The position numbers and the translations under genes were made by a program. Below the pieces are notes generated by a model, which ran no database searches, was not told where the DNA came from, and saw only the letters and a list, made by a program, of their open reading frames with translations. DNA of 64,000 nucleotides from Rhizobium metallidurans (GTDB taxonomy: Bacteria > Pseudomonadota > Alphaproteobacteria > Rhizobiales > Rhizobiaceae), in the NCBI RefSeq assembly GCF_014196505.1, contig NZ_JACIDW010000001.1, positions 744,001-808,000 on the forward strand, in the 5' to 3' direction. Of the stretch, positions 1-7,948 are shown one piece after another (the first letter of the stretch is position 1; every line of letters begins with the position of its first letter).

Positions 1-690
1 GGACATGCCCGGAGCGCGCATCTTGACGATCGTAGCCACGAGGTTGATGCCCGACAATGTGGTGCCGACACCGGCGACCTGAAGGCCCCAGATGTAATAG
101 TCCACCCCTACGCCAGGACTGTAGTCAGAGCCCGAAAGCGGAGGATAGGCCAGCCAGCCCGTCTTGGCGAACTCGCCGACGAACAACGAGATCATGACGA
201 TGATCGCGCCTGCCGTCGTCATCCAGAACGAGAAATTGTTCAGGAACGGGAACGACACGTCGCGCGCGCCGATCTGGAGCGGCACGATATAGTTCATGAA
301 CCCGGTGATGAAAGGCATCGCCACGAAGAAGATCATGATCACGCCATGCGCCGTGAAGACCTGATCGTAGTGATCGGGCTTCAGATAGCCCTCGTTTCCA
401 TTGAAGGCGATGGCCTGCTGGATACGCATCATGATCGCATCCGCGAAGCCGCGCAGGAGCATGACGAGCGCAAGAACGATATACATGATGCCGATCTTCT
501 TGTGATCGACACTGGTGAACCATTCTTTCCAGAGATAGCCCCAGAGCTTGTAGTAGGTCAGCAAGCTGACGAGCGCGATGCCGCCGAGCGCAACCACGAC
601 GAAGGTGCTGCGCACGATGGGATCGTATGGAATGGCGTCCCAGGTGAGTCGTCCGAAGACGAGCTGGGCGAGTGTGAGATTTTCGAACAT
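1..690 (-). CDS. cyoB: Cytochrome o ubiquinol oxidase subunit I, N-terminal part
   Basis: Subunit I of the bo3-type heme-copper quinol oxidase, an inner-membrane proton pump that reduces oxygen with ubiquinol. The window holds the first 230 codons; the gene runs off the left edge. The reading frame from the ATG at 690 gives the family N-terminus ([20 protein letters not shown]), then [11 protein letters not shown] and the segment [19 protein letters not shown], which carries a heme-ligand His of the superfamily. Several hydrophobic helices follow. It lies 18 bases downstream of cyoA in the usual cyoA-cyoB order, so the two are cotranscribed. The heme-copper centre and proton-channel residues lie further on and cannot be seen. 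Identification is firm. Confidence 0.96.
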   Translation of the reverse strand, partial: MFENLTLAQLVFGRLTWDAIPYDPIVRSTFVVVALGGIALVSLLTYYKLWGYLWKEWFTSVDHKKIGIMYIVLALVMLLRGFADAIMMRIQQAIAFNGNEGYLKPDHYDQVFTAHGVIMIFFVAMPFITGFMNYIVPLQIGARDVSFPFLNNFSFWMTTAGAIIVMISLFVGEFAKTGWLAYPPLSGSDYSPGVGVDYYIWGLQVAGVGTTLSGINLVATIVKMRAPGMS

Positions 691-708
691 TCTTATCTAC
701 CGAATCCT

Positions 709-1962
709 TCAGGGTTTCGCGGAGGCGCCGTTGTCGGGCGGACTGGTTTCCTGCCCGTTCCCGTCGCTTCCAGATCTCGCGGGGTCCTGCATGTTCTGCA
801 TGTTGTTGTCCATCGACATGCCCGACATCCCTGACATGCCTGACATACCCGACATGCCTGACATACCCGACATGCCTGACATACCCGGCATGGACGGCAT
901 TGCGGGCTGGGGATCGGCGACAGGGATGGCCGCGCCAAGCGGGCCATTACCTTCCGCGCCGGCTTCCTCCGCTTCGGGCATTTGAAACTCCAGGCGCTCC
1001 CGGTTTTCCTGGCTCTCCTTGCCCGCTCCGCCCATCTTGTCGATCATCATCATCTCTTCCATGCACATCTGGCCTTCGCGGGCGCACATGTTGAGGATCG
1101 AGCGGTAGAGACCGTCCTGGACCGTCGCGTAATAGCGCACGGGTTCGGCTTTGCTCGGCTTTTCGAGCTTCAGGTAGCTGTCCCGGTTGAGCGCGGTGCC
1201 GTTGCGCTTGACGTTTGCGACCCACTGGTCGAAATCGCCTTGCTCCAGTCCCAGAAACTTGAACCGCATCTGGGAGAAACCTTCACCGCTGTAGTTCGCG
1301 GACAAGCCCTCGTAGGTGCCGGCCTCGTTGATGACGGCATGGAGCTTCGTCTGCATTCCGGGCATGGTGTAGATCATCCCGGCGAGCGCGGGCACATAGA
1401 AGGCGTTCATCACCGATGAGGACGTCAGTTTGAATTTGATCTGCGAATCGACAGGCGCCGCGAGTTCGTTGACGGTGGCGATGCCGTATTCCGGATAGAA
1501 GAACAGCCACTTCCAATCGAGTGCGACGACCTCCACCGCGATCGACTTGGTGTCGGCGGTGACAGGCCGGGCGGCATCGATGCGGTCAAGCGGTCGATAT
1601 GGATCGAGCTTGTGCGTGCTGATCCAGGTGATCGCGCCGAGCGCGATGATGATCGCCAGGGGAGCCGACCAGATCACGATTTCGAGCCTGGTGGAGTGGT
1701 GCCATGTCGGATCGTACTTCGCCTTCTTGTTGGATTGGCGATAGTGCCAGGCGAAATACAACGTGAGAAACAGGACCGGCACGATGATGAGCAGCATCAG
1801 CACGGTTGAAACGATGATAAGGTTCGCCTGCTGACGCGCGATATCGCCGGAGGGCGACATCACCACCATCTTGCACCCGCTGAGGAGGGGCAGTGAGGTA
1901 ACGACAGCGAGGCAAAAGAGCTTCTTCGACAGAGGCACTTTCGACTCCCGCAATAAGGACAT
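709..1962 (-). CDS. cyoA: Cytochrome o ubiquinol oxidase subunit II (lipoprotein) with Met-rich tail
   Basis: Subunit II of the bo3 quinol oxidase, 417 residues. The ATG at 1962 is chosen over an upstream in-frame start at 2016 because it puts the lipoprotein signal at the N-terminus: basic residues, a hydrophobic stretch, then the lipobox LLSGC with Cys30 as the lipidation site. Two membrane helices follow (about 46-66 and 88-108), then the cupredoxin-fold periplasmic domain (ALDWKWLFFYPEYGIATVNE) without CuA ligands, as expected for quinol oxidases. The COX_ARM region carries MCAREGQMCMEEMMMIDKMG, typical of CyoA. The protein is longer than Escherichia coli CyoA because of an unusual C-terminal tail with seven MSG triplets (about residues 357-383) and a polar end. 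Confidence 0.96.
   Translation of the reverse strand: MSLLRESKVPLSKKLFCLAVVTSLPLLSGCKMVVMSPSGDIARQQANLIIVSTVLMLLIIVPVLFLTLYFAWHYRQSNKKAKYDPTWHHSTRLEIVIWSAPLAIIIALGAITWISTHKLDPYRPLDRIDAARPVTADTKSIAVEVVALDWKWLFFYPEYGIATVNELAAPVDSQIKFKLTSSSVMNAFYVPALAGMIYTMPGMQTKLHAVINEAGTYEGLSANYSGEGFSQMRFKFLGLEQGDFDQWVANVKRNGTALNRDSYLKLEKPSKAEPVRYYATVQDGLYRSILNMCAREGQMCMEEMMMIDKMGGAGKESQENRERLEFQMPEAEEAGAEGNGPLGAAIPVADPQPAMPSMPGMSGMSGMSGMSGMSGMSGMSGMSMDNNMQNMQDPARSGSDGNGQETSPPDNGASAKP
816..893 (-). repeat. 9-bp tandem repeat coding MSG triplets in cyoA
   Basis: A run of 9-bp units (ATG TCR GGN on the minus strand) encodes seven consecutive Met-Ser-Gly triplets near the end of CyoA. Codons alternate between TCA GGC and TCG GGT, so much of the array is also an 18-bp repeat. 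That suggests recent expansion by slippage or unequal exchange in two-triplet steps. The result is a flexible M-x-x-M array, a pattern common in copper-handling proteins. Confidence 0.9.
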
Positions 1963-2116
1963 TGTAATTTCAGGATGAATCCGGCAGCTCTCACGAGATC
2001 CCGGTGCGCATCGCACACGCTTCGCCAGGGTCTGGTCGAAGAGTCTGCTCAGTCGTGTTCAATCCATGATCGAGCCAACCCGGGTCGAAACGCCCCGGCA
2101 AGGCCGAATGGATTGC

Positions 2117-2455
2117 TTAGACCAGCTGTTTGGGGGGGCGCGAGATCAAATAGATCCGGTTTTCGCGCGGGAAGGCTGCCGTCGCGGAAGACGGCAATCC
2201 CTCCGATGATGCGACCTTGTCCAGTTCGACCCGCTGACACCGCTGCTCGCACCGAACGTGATCGTCGGCATCGAACGCCAGCAGCGCCTTGTTTTCCGCG
2301 GTGGAACCGCGCTCCTGCGCGGTGACGGCAACGCTCGACGGAACGAAAGTCCGGTCCGACAGCGGAATCGCGCACAGGCTTCCGTAGACGATCTGAATCA
2401 AGATCATCGTCAGAACAGTTGCGGTCTTCCAACCGGCGAAAACGTTGCTTGTCAT
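2117..2455 (-). CDS. Small membrane-anchored or exported protein of unknown function
   Basis: A 112-residue frame starting with ATG at 2455. The first 32 residues form a basic-hydrophobic stretch (TATVLTMILIQIVYGSLCAI) that could be a signal peptide or a single membrane anchor. The rest is polar, with a Cys pair in HVRCEQRCQRVE. I do not recognise a family. Another minus-strand frame overlaps most of it, but that one is Arg-rich with no hydrophobic start, so this frame is preferred. It lies upstream of cyoA on the same strand (154-base gap) and could belong to the same transcript. Confidence is modest. Confidence 0.45.
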   Translation of the reverse strand: MTSNVFAGWKTATVLTMILIQIVYGSLCAIPLSDRTFVPSSVAVTAQERGSTAENKALLAFDADDHVRCEQRCQRVELDKVASSEGLPSSATAAFPRENRIYLISRPPKQLV

Positions 2456-2701
2456 AGGTTTAGGTCAGCAGAGGACGTAAAATCGACGCACGATTAGCAA
2501 AGCTCCACCCAAAACAAAAGCCGCATTCTAAGACTGCGCCAATTTGTCCCTAAGCCGGGTCCACATCCAGGCGTTCAGATGATCGCGCGATCCAGGAGGC
2601 GAAGCGCGCACCAAATTCATGTCGCGGGAACGCGGCCCCACGCTTCGCGGTCTGCAGGACTATCGGCCGGAACAGCAGAGATTTTGTGTAGTGATTCCAC
2701 C

Positions 2702-3217
2702 TCAGCCGGCGCGGCCGGCGGCGATTGCCTGGCCAGCCTTTAGAATCAGCGTTCTCAGTTCGGGTTCCTGAACCCGTCTTGCTGCTTCCGTTGTGGAAAC
2801 CCATTCTCGTCTGCGTTCGCTCTCTTCCCTGAAGCCGTTGACAAGACGCTCCATCAGCAAAAGAAACACCGAGACGATGGTCGGCGAACGTGTTCCGTCC
2901 GCCCATTGCTTGAGATAGGAAAAATATCCGAAGGGGCGCCGTTCAACCAGACCTATGACGCCCGCTTCCTGCCACGCTTCCGCGGCGGCTTGCTCGTAGG
3001 GCGCCCTGTCGAGTTTCATCCATCCTTTCGGGATGATCCAGCGGCCCGTTTCACGTGAGGAAACAAGCAGGATTTCGACCGCGCCGCTTCTCGAGATCCG
3101 GTGACAAATCGCTCCGCATTGCTCCGCCGCGAAGGCATTGTCGCGACGGGGAAGATATGCCGACAGTTGCCCGAGATAGCCCTTGTTGCTCGAAAAGCGA
3201 GGTTTTGTCCTGTCCAT
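2702..3217 (-). CDS. Nudix-family hydrolase with degenerate Nudix box
   Basis: A 171-residue protein of the Nudix fold, a family that usually hydrolyses nucleoside diphosphates linked to another group. The box region is at residues 64-87: PKGW, a seven-residue insert, then AAAEAWQEAGV, preceded by the strand RWIIPKG. This matches the rhizobial PKGW subtype. The central REUxEE core reads AEAWQE: the Arg and the first Glu of the EE pair are replaced (Ala and Gln). Metal binding may be weakened or rearranged. The start is ATG at 3217. The gene stands alone, with 114 bases to the next gene and no operon partner. Substrate is unknown. Confidence 0.8.
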   Translation of the reverse strand: MDRTKPRFSSNKGYLGQLSAYLPRRDNAFAAEQCGAICHRISRSGAVEILLVSSRETGRWIIPKGWMKLDRAPYEQAAAEAWQEAGVIGLVERRPFGYFSYLKQWADGTRSPTIVSVFLLLMERLVNGFREESERRREWVSTTEAARRVQEPELRTLILKAGQAIAAGRAG

Positions 3218-3331
3218 GGGGGTTCCTTGGTTTGTATGTAAGAAACCTAATTTGAACAGCTGACGATGAACTGACCGCGTCGGGGTTCACGGCAAAGTTA
3301 TCTGCCCGCCCGCCAGTCCCCGGTATGCAGA

Positions 3332-3673
3332 CTACACGTCGCTAGCTTCGGGCGCGGATTGCGATTCTATTTTCTCGCCGCTGCCGCCTTTGTCGCCGAG
3401 CAGCGATACGAGACGGTCGCATTCAGGGCTCTTTCCCGTCAGCAGGTTTGTCGGAGGAATGTAGCCGAACATGACGCCAGCCGCGGTGGATGCTGCCCAT
3501 ACGTAATCGCCCTGCGCTTGCTTCACGAGCTGCGGGACGGCGGCGTTAAGACACGCTTGCCCGACCTGTATCACCTCCGCCTGCGCTCCAGCCTCCTTCA
3601 GGTTGTCGGTGATCGCGGATTGAAGCGGAGCGACAACCAGCAGCATGAAAAGATAGGATATGAATTCTGACAT
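3332..3673 (-). CDS. Small protein of unknown function with N-terminal hydrophobic segment
   Basis: A 113-residue frame with an ATG at 3673. The N-terminus SEFISYLFMLLVVAPLQSAI is hydrophobic and could be a membrane anchor. The middle (EVIQVGQACLNAAVPQLVKQ) looks helical, followed by a small hydrophobic and Gly-containing stretch (AASTAAGVMFGYIPP) and an acidic-polar tail. Two Cys residues are present. No family is recognised and it has no operon partner. Amino-acid composition looks like a real protein rather than an antisense shadow. Confidence 0.5.
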   Translation of the reverse strand: MSEFISYLFMLLVVAPLQSAITDNLKEAGAQAEVIQVGQACLNAAVPQLVKQAQGDYVWAASTAAGVMFGYIPPTNLLTGKSPECDRLVSLLGDKGGSGEKIESQSAPEASDV

Positions 3674-3827
3674 TTATGTTCTCGCTGTTGACGTTTCGCG
3701 TCTGTTAACCTCCCTGCCTGACGAAAACCTGATGAGACCGTGAAGATCTTCAGGCTTTCGGGCAACATGGATGCCGCCGAGCTGCAGCGGTTCCAGCAGA
3801 TGCTCGATCGCTAGTCGGCGTCGGGGA
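3674..3827. other. Intergenic gap with a possible 24-codon plus-strand ORF
   Basis: The gap between two minus-strand genes. On the plus strand, a GTG at 3740 opens a short frame ending at 3814 (KIFRLSGNMDAAELQRFQQM core) whose composition resembles an amphipathic helix. No clear Shine-Dalgarno precedes it. It could be a fragment of a lost gene. I do not call it as a gene. Confidence 0.2.
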
Positions 3828-5081
3828 TCACTGTCGGTCCGGCTTGTGGATTTGCGGCCGGCCGTTGTCGAAGCTCTGGCGGCCGCTTTTCCAGCCGGCG
3901 ACGATCCTTCCGACCTCGCGCACGGCGGCTTTCGGTCCCGCTGCGTCGATGAGGATGATCGTGGCGTCGTTACCCACGGCGAGCCCGTAGCGAATGCCGA
4001 GCTGGCGCGCGGCGGATCGCCCGACCATGTCGAAAACGCCCGCGATCTCGGCGTCGCGCGAGAGCTGGACGACGTTGGCATAGAGATTGGCCATCCGGAT
4101 CAGCGAGGCATCACCAAAAGGCGTGAAGGGGTTGAGCACGTTGTTGGTGGCGATCGAGGCGACGACGCCCTGCGCGGCGAGGATATGGGCGGGAGCGACG
4201 CCGCGTGGCACCAGCCGCGCGTGAGCGCGGCCATTCAGGAAGAGATCCGTGGCCGGAAGAACCGTCAGGGCAATGCCTGCTTCGGTCAGGGCGTTCGCGA
4301 TCTCGATCACGGATGCTTCCGGTAATGCCGAGAGATTGGTGACGTGACCGATGGAGACGCGGCCTTGCCAGCCGTGGCGTTTCGTGGCCGCGATGACGGC
4401 CGGCAGGTCGGTCTTGTCGGGGTCGAGGCTGAAGTCGAGATGGAAGTCGACGGCGACGTCGTGTTTCGCCGCGAGCTCGAAGATGCGCGCGATATGCGCT
4501 TCAGGATCGGGGTCGGTGTAGGGGCAGCCGCCGATGAGATCGGCGCCGTCGGAAAGTGCCGCGTCGAGCATATTCCAAGTGTCTGTATCGTTGGTGAGGC
4601 CGTCCTGCGCGAATGCGCAGATCTCGATATCGATCGCGAAGGCATAATCCGCGCGGATACGCTTGATGGCCTCGAAGGAGCGGAAGCCGGCGCGGGGATC
4701 GATCTCGACGAAGGTCCGCATCCGCACCGTGCCGTGCGAGATGGCTCTTTCGACGACGCGCGCGGCTCGCTCGTAAACGTCTTCCTCGGTAAAGCCGGGC
4801 TTTGCGCGGGCTGTCTCGCGCACGGCCTCGGCAAGCGTCCCCTCACAGATCGAACAGCGATCGAGGATGCAGGCCTTGTCCAGATGCACATGCGTATCGA
4901 TAAAACCGCCGAAGGCAAAGCTGCCTTTGCCGTCGAAGTCCGAGACGGCGTCGCAGCTGAAGCGTGGTTCGATCGCGGCGATGAGGCCATCACGCACCGC
5001 GATGTCGACGAGGACGCCATCCTCCTCCACTCGGACATCGCGGATGACGAGGTCTAAAGGTTTATCGCGCTGCATGCTCAT
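3828..5081 (-). CDS. Cytosine-deaminase-like amidohydrolase with Asn at a metal-ligand position
   Basis: A 417-residue amidohydrolase-superfamily protein related to cytosine deaminase and AtzC, enzymes that hydrolyse C-N bonds of N-heterocycles. Metal-site motifs: HVHLDK (His64, His66), VDFHLDF (His214) and SIGHVTNLS (His246). The strand-8 aspartate expected at the turn that reads GHDD in CodA is replaced: the segment is IATNNVLNPFTPFGD, with Asn313 at the aligned position. This may be a subfamily feature or a sign of altered chemistry. The start overlaps the end of the Ntn hydrolase gene by four bases (ATGA), so it is translationally coupled. It is the last gene of the operon led by the BMP-type transporter. 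Confidence 0.85.
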   Translation of the reverse strand: MSMQRDKPLDLVIRDVRVEEDGVLVDIAVRDGLIAAIEPRFSCDAVSDFDGKGSFAFGGFIDTHVHLDKACILDRCSICEGTLAEAVRETARAKPGFTEEDVYERAARVVERAISHGTVRMRTFVEIDPRAGFRSFEAIKRIRADYAFAIDIEICAFAQDGLTNDTDTWNMLDAALSDGADLIGGCPYTDPDPEAHIARIFELAAKHDVAVDFHLDFSLDPDKTDLPAVIAATKRHGWQGRVSIGHVTNLSALPEASVIEIANALTEAGIALTVLPATDLFLNGRAHARLVPRGVAPAHILAAQGVVASIATNNVLNPFTPFGDASLIRMANLYANVVQLSRDAEIAGVFDMVGRSAARQLGIRYGLAVGNDATIILIDAAGPKAAVREVGRIVAGWKSGRQSFDNGRPQIHKPDRQ

Positions 5082-6655
5082 AGACCGATGGCTCCGCCGT
5101 CGCTGCGGGGGTCATGAGCGGCCTCCATTCGTCCATCTGCATGGATGCGGATGACGCCGGCCTGGCCGCCGAGCGGGCTGAGCGGGGCGATGGTCGCGAC
5201 TTCGTGGCCCATGGAGCCGAGCGCTGCGAGCGTGTCAGCGCCGATATTCTCCTCGATCTTCAAATTGTCGCGGCTATCTGAAAAGGTCCGACCGAGCAGG
5301 AAACGCGGCCGCGACAGCGCGGCCAGCGGATCAAGATGATGGTCGATCAGCAGGCTGAGCAACAGCGCCAGCGTCTGCGGCTGGCCATCGGCACCCTGCG
5401 TCCCGTAGACCAGATGCGGGCGCCCGTTCTTGAGCGCCATGCCGGGGTTGAGCGTGTAAAAGGGTCGCTTGCCCGGGCGAATGCGGTTCGGACTGGCGGG
5501 ATCGGTGCTGAAGGCTGCTCCCCGGTTCTGCCAGAGAATGCCGGTGTCTCCGGCAACCACGCCGCTGCCCCAATCGAAATAGATGCTTTGCAGTACGCAC
5601 GCGGCCCGGCCATCGGCATCGACCGCGGCCAGAAGCGCGGTGTCGCCCTGCTTGTAGGGGACGGGCCAGTCGGCGGCGCGGTTGGGATCGATCGCCGCAG
5701 CTTTTCTGGCCAGGCGCTCGGGATCGAGAAGCATTTTCGTGGCGTCGGTGCCGAACTCCGGATCGCCGATCAGGTGGCGGTCGACAAAGGCCTGTTTCAC
5801 GGATTCCACCAGCGCGTGGTAATAGGCCGCGCTGTCGGGCGCCTTGTCCTTCGCAGCCAGCTGCGCCAGCACGCCCATGATCGCCAGCGTGGTCACGCCC
5901 TGGGTCGGCGGCGGCGGCGCCAGCAGAACGGCGTCGCCGTAGGCAAGACGCACCGGCTGCTCGACCCGGGTTCGCGTCGCCGCGAGATCGGCGATCGTCA
6001 GCGGCGAGCCGACGGCGGAAAGCCCCCGCGCGATCCGGTCCGCCAACGCGCCCTCGTAGAATTCCCTGAGCCCACTATCGGCAATTGTCTGGAGGGTTCG
6101 CGCCAAAGCCGGCTGGCGCTGTATGCCGTCGCGCTGGAAGAGATCGCGAAAGCCCGGCCATGTCTCGGATTCAGTCGCGCGAAAATCGTGCCAGAACGTT
6201 TGCGACGGGCTGACGGCGAAGCCGTCTTCCGCGAGCGCGATGGCGTCATCGAGCAATGTGGGTAGCCGCTCCGCGCCGCCCCAGGCCGCTGCCGAGTGAT
6301 CGAGCACTTTCTCCCAGCTGTCGACCAGGCACGCCGTGGTCAGCGTCGAAGCCGGACCGCGCGACGGGATCAGGCCGTCGACATCGCTATTCGCGGCCGC
6401 CTGTCCGATGCCCAGAAACGTTCGTGCATCGCCGCCCCGGTCGCAGACCATCCAGACGGCGTCACCGCCGAGACCGCAAAAATGCGGGTAGACGACGGAG
6501 AGCGCGCCGCCCGCCGCGACCAGCGCCTCGATCGCATTGCCGCCGCGCGCCAGCACCCTGGCGCCGGCTTCGCTGGCCAGCCAGTGCGGCGTCGTCACTA
6601 TGCCATCGCGCGATTGCGCGGCGGCTGTCTCTGTCTGCCGGCTCCGATGGTTCAT
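5078..6655 (-). CDS. Gamma-glutamyltransferase-family Ntn hydrolase (YwrD/HpxW type)
   Basis: A 525-residue Ntn hydrolase of the gamma-glutamyltranspeptidase family, made as a proenzyme that self-cleaves before a catalytic Thr. The ATG at 6655 shares one base with the stop of the preceding amidohydrolase; a longer in-frame extension upstream is only antisense-like sequence. The N-terminus HWLASEAGARVLARGGNAIE is the family start. The cleavage site is GD/TALLAAVD, giving Thr339 as nucleophile, followed by DWGSGVVAGDTGILWQNRG. The QSIYFDWGSGV segment resembles YwrD-like members, a branch that includes the oxamate amidohydrolase HpxW. No signal peptide is visible, so it is cytoplasmic. Its place between two cytosine-deaminase-like genes favours an amidase of ring catabolism over glutathione turnover. 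Confidence 0.9.
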   Translation of the reverse strand: MNHRSRQTETAAAQSRDGIVTTPHWLASEAGARVLARGGNAIEALVAAGGALSVVYPHFCGLGGDAVWMVCDRGGDARTFLGIGQAAANSDVDGLIPSRGPASTLTTACLVDSWEKVLDHSAAAWGGAERLPTLLDDAIALAEDGFAVSPSQTFWHDFRATESETWPGFRDLFQRDGIQRQPALARTLQTIADSGLREFYEGALADRIARGLSAVGSPLTIADLAATRTRVEQPVRLAYGDAVLLAPPPPTQGVTTLAIMGVLAQLAAKDKAPDSAAYYHALVESVKQAFVDRHLIGDPEFGTDATKMLLDPERLARKAAAIDPNRAADWPVPYKQGDTALLAAVDADGRAACVLQSIYFDWGSGVVAGDTGILWQNRGAAFSTDPASPNRIRPGKRPFYTLNPGMALKNGRPHLVYGTQGADGQPQTLALLLSLLIDHHLDPLAALSRPRFLLGRTFSDSRDNLKIEENIGADTLAALGSMGHEVATIAPLSPLGGQAGVIRIHADGRMEAAHDPRSDGGAIGL

Positions 6656-7848
6656 CAGCGCACCACGGCGCCGTTCTCGGCGACCAGCCTGCCTTCCTTG
6701 AAGACGCGGCGGGGCTTCGGAATGGCGACGACCGCCTCCGGCACATGTTCGGCGGTGAGCGTCACGAAGTCGGCCTTGGCACCGATTGCGATGCCATAGC
6801 CTTCCAGGTTGAGCGCCTTGGCGCCTCCCGCCGTCACCACGTCGAATGCGGCGGCGAGCTCTGCGTCGGTGTAGAATCCTGAACGGTAGGCGATGATCTC
6901 GGCGCGTCGCAGCATGTCGCCGTCGCCGAAGGGCCACCAGGAGTCACGGATATTGTCGTTGCCCGAAAACACCGTGACACCGGCCGCGCGCAGCAGCGCC
7001 ACGGGCGGGAAATTGTGGTTGCCGGGCGCGTTGGTCATGATCGCGACGCCGCTTTTAGCGATGAGAGCGGCGATCTTCTTGATCGCATCGGGTCCGAGAT
7101 CGCCGAGACCATAGGCGTGGCTCACCGCGACACGCCCCTGCATGCCGAGTGCTGTCGTGCGCGCGCAGATCTCCTCGATGGTCATCGCGCCCATCGTGCC
7201 GGCGTCATGAAGATGGATGTCGACATCGACGCCGCGCTTTTCGGCAATCCCGAAGACCACATCGAGATGCCCCTTGATGTCACGATCGAAAGACAGCGGA
7301 TCTAGCCCGCCGACCAGATCGGCGCCCATGCCGATCGCCTCGTCCATCAGGTCGGGCGTGCCGGGGCTTTTCAGGATTCCGCTCTGCGGGAATGCCACGA
7401 GCTGGATATCGATGATGGCTCTGTAGGCCTCGCGGACGGCCAGAATGGTCTCCAGCGACTTCAGCCCGACCGAGCCATCGACCATCACATGGCTGCGCAT
7501 CTGCAGCGCGCCGTTTGCGATGCACAGGTCGAGCTGGTTGCGGGCGCGCTCGTCCATCGGCGCTGCGGCGGCCATGTTCTCGGCCTGGAAGGCGACGCGC
7601 TCATGCACGTCGAAGCCGTTCGTGCAGGCCTTGTGCGGAATCCACTTGTCGCCGTAAAAGCTGGTGTCGAGATGAATGTGGCCCTCGACGAAACTCGGAA
7701 CCAGAAGTGCGCCGGCAATGTCGACGGTCTTCGCTGTGGCTGCGCTTGTGCCGGCCTTGTCGATCGCCGAGATGCGGCCATCCGAGACGAGAATGTCGTT
7801 GAGCGTGCCGTCGGCCAGCCTGGCGTTCGTGAACAGTGTTTCGGTCAC
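6655..7848 (-). CDS. Cytosine-deaminase-like amidohydrolase with intact metal site
   Basis: A 397-residue amidohydrolase of the cytosine deaminase/AtzC group. All expected metal residues are visible: GHIHLD (His57, His59), DIHLHDAG (His212), AVSHAYGLG (His244) and FSGNDNIRDSWWPFGDGDM (Asp298). It starts at a GTG (7848) behind a good Shine-Dalgarno (AAGGGAG). It is the second catalytic gene type of the BMP transporter operon and shares one base with the following Ntn hydrolase gene. Unlike its neighbour at 3828-5081, it keeps the catalytic aspartate, so the pair may act on successive ring intermediates. The exact substrate cannot be read from sequence. Confidence 0.88.
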   Translation of the reverse strand: MTETLFTNARLADGTLNDILVSDGRISAIDKAGTSAATAKTVDIAGALLVPSFVEGHIHLDTSFYGDKWIPHKACTNGFDVHERVAFQAENMAAAAPMDERARNQLDLCIANGALQMRSHVMVDGSVGLKSLETILAVREAYRAIIDIQLVAFPQSGILKSPGTPDLMDEAIGMGADLVGGLDPLSFDRDIKGHLDVVFGIAEKRGVDVDIHLHDAGTMGAMTIEEICARTTALGMQGRVAVSHAYGLGDLGPDAIKKIAALIAKSGVAIMTNAPGNHNFPPVALLRAAGVTVFSGNDNIRDSWWPFGDGDMLRRAEIIAYRSGFYTDAELAAAFDVVTAGGAKALNLEGYGIAIGAKADFVTLTAEHVPEAVVAIPKPRRVFKEGRLVAENGAVVR

Positions 7849-7948
7849 CGGGGTCTCCCTTGATGTCTTTGTTCTATCGTCATTGAGATGCTTCTCCCCT
7901 CAAGAGTGAGGGGGGAAGCTGTATCGTCTGATCGGCACGGGGCGGCGA

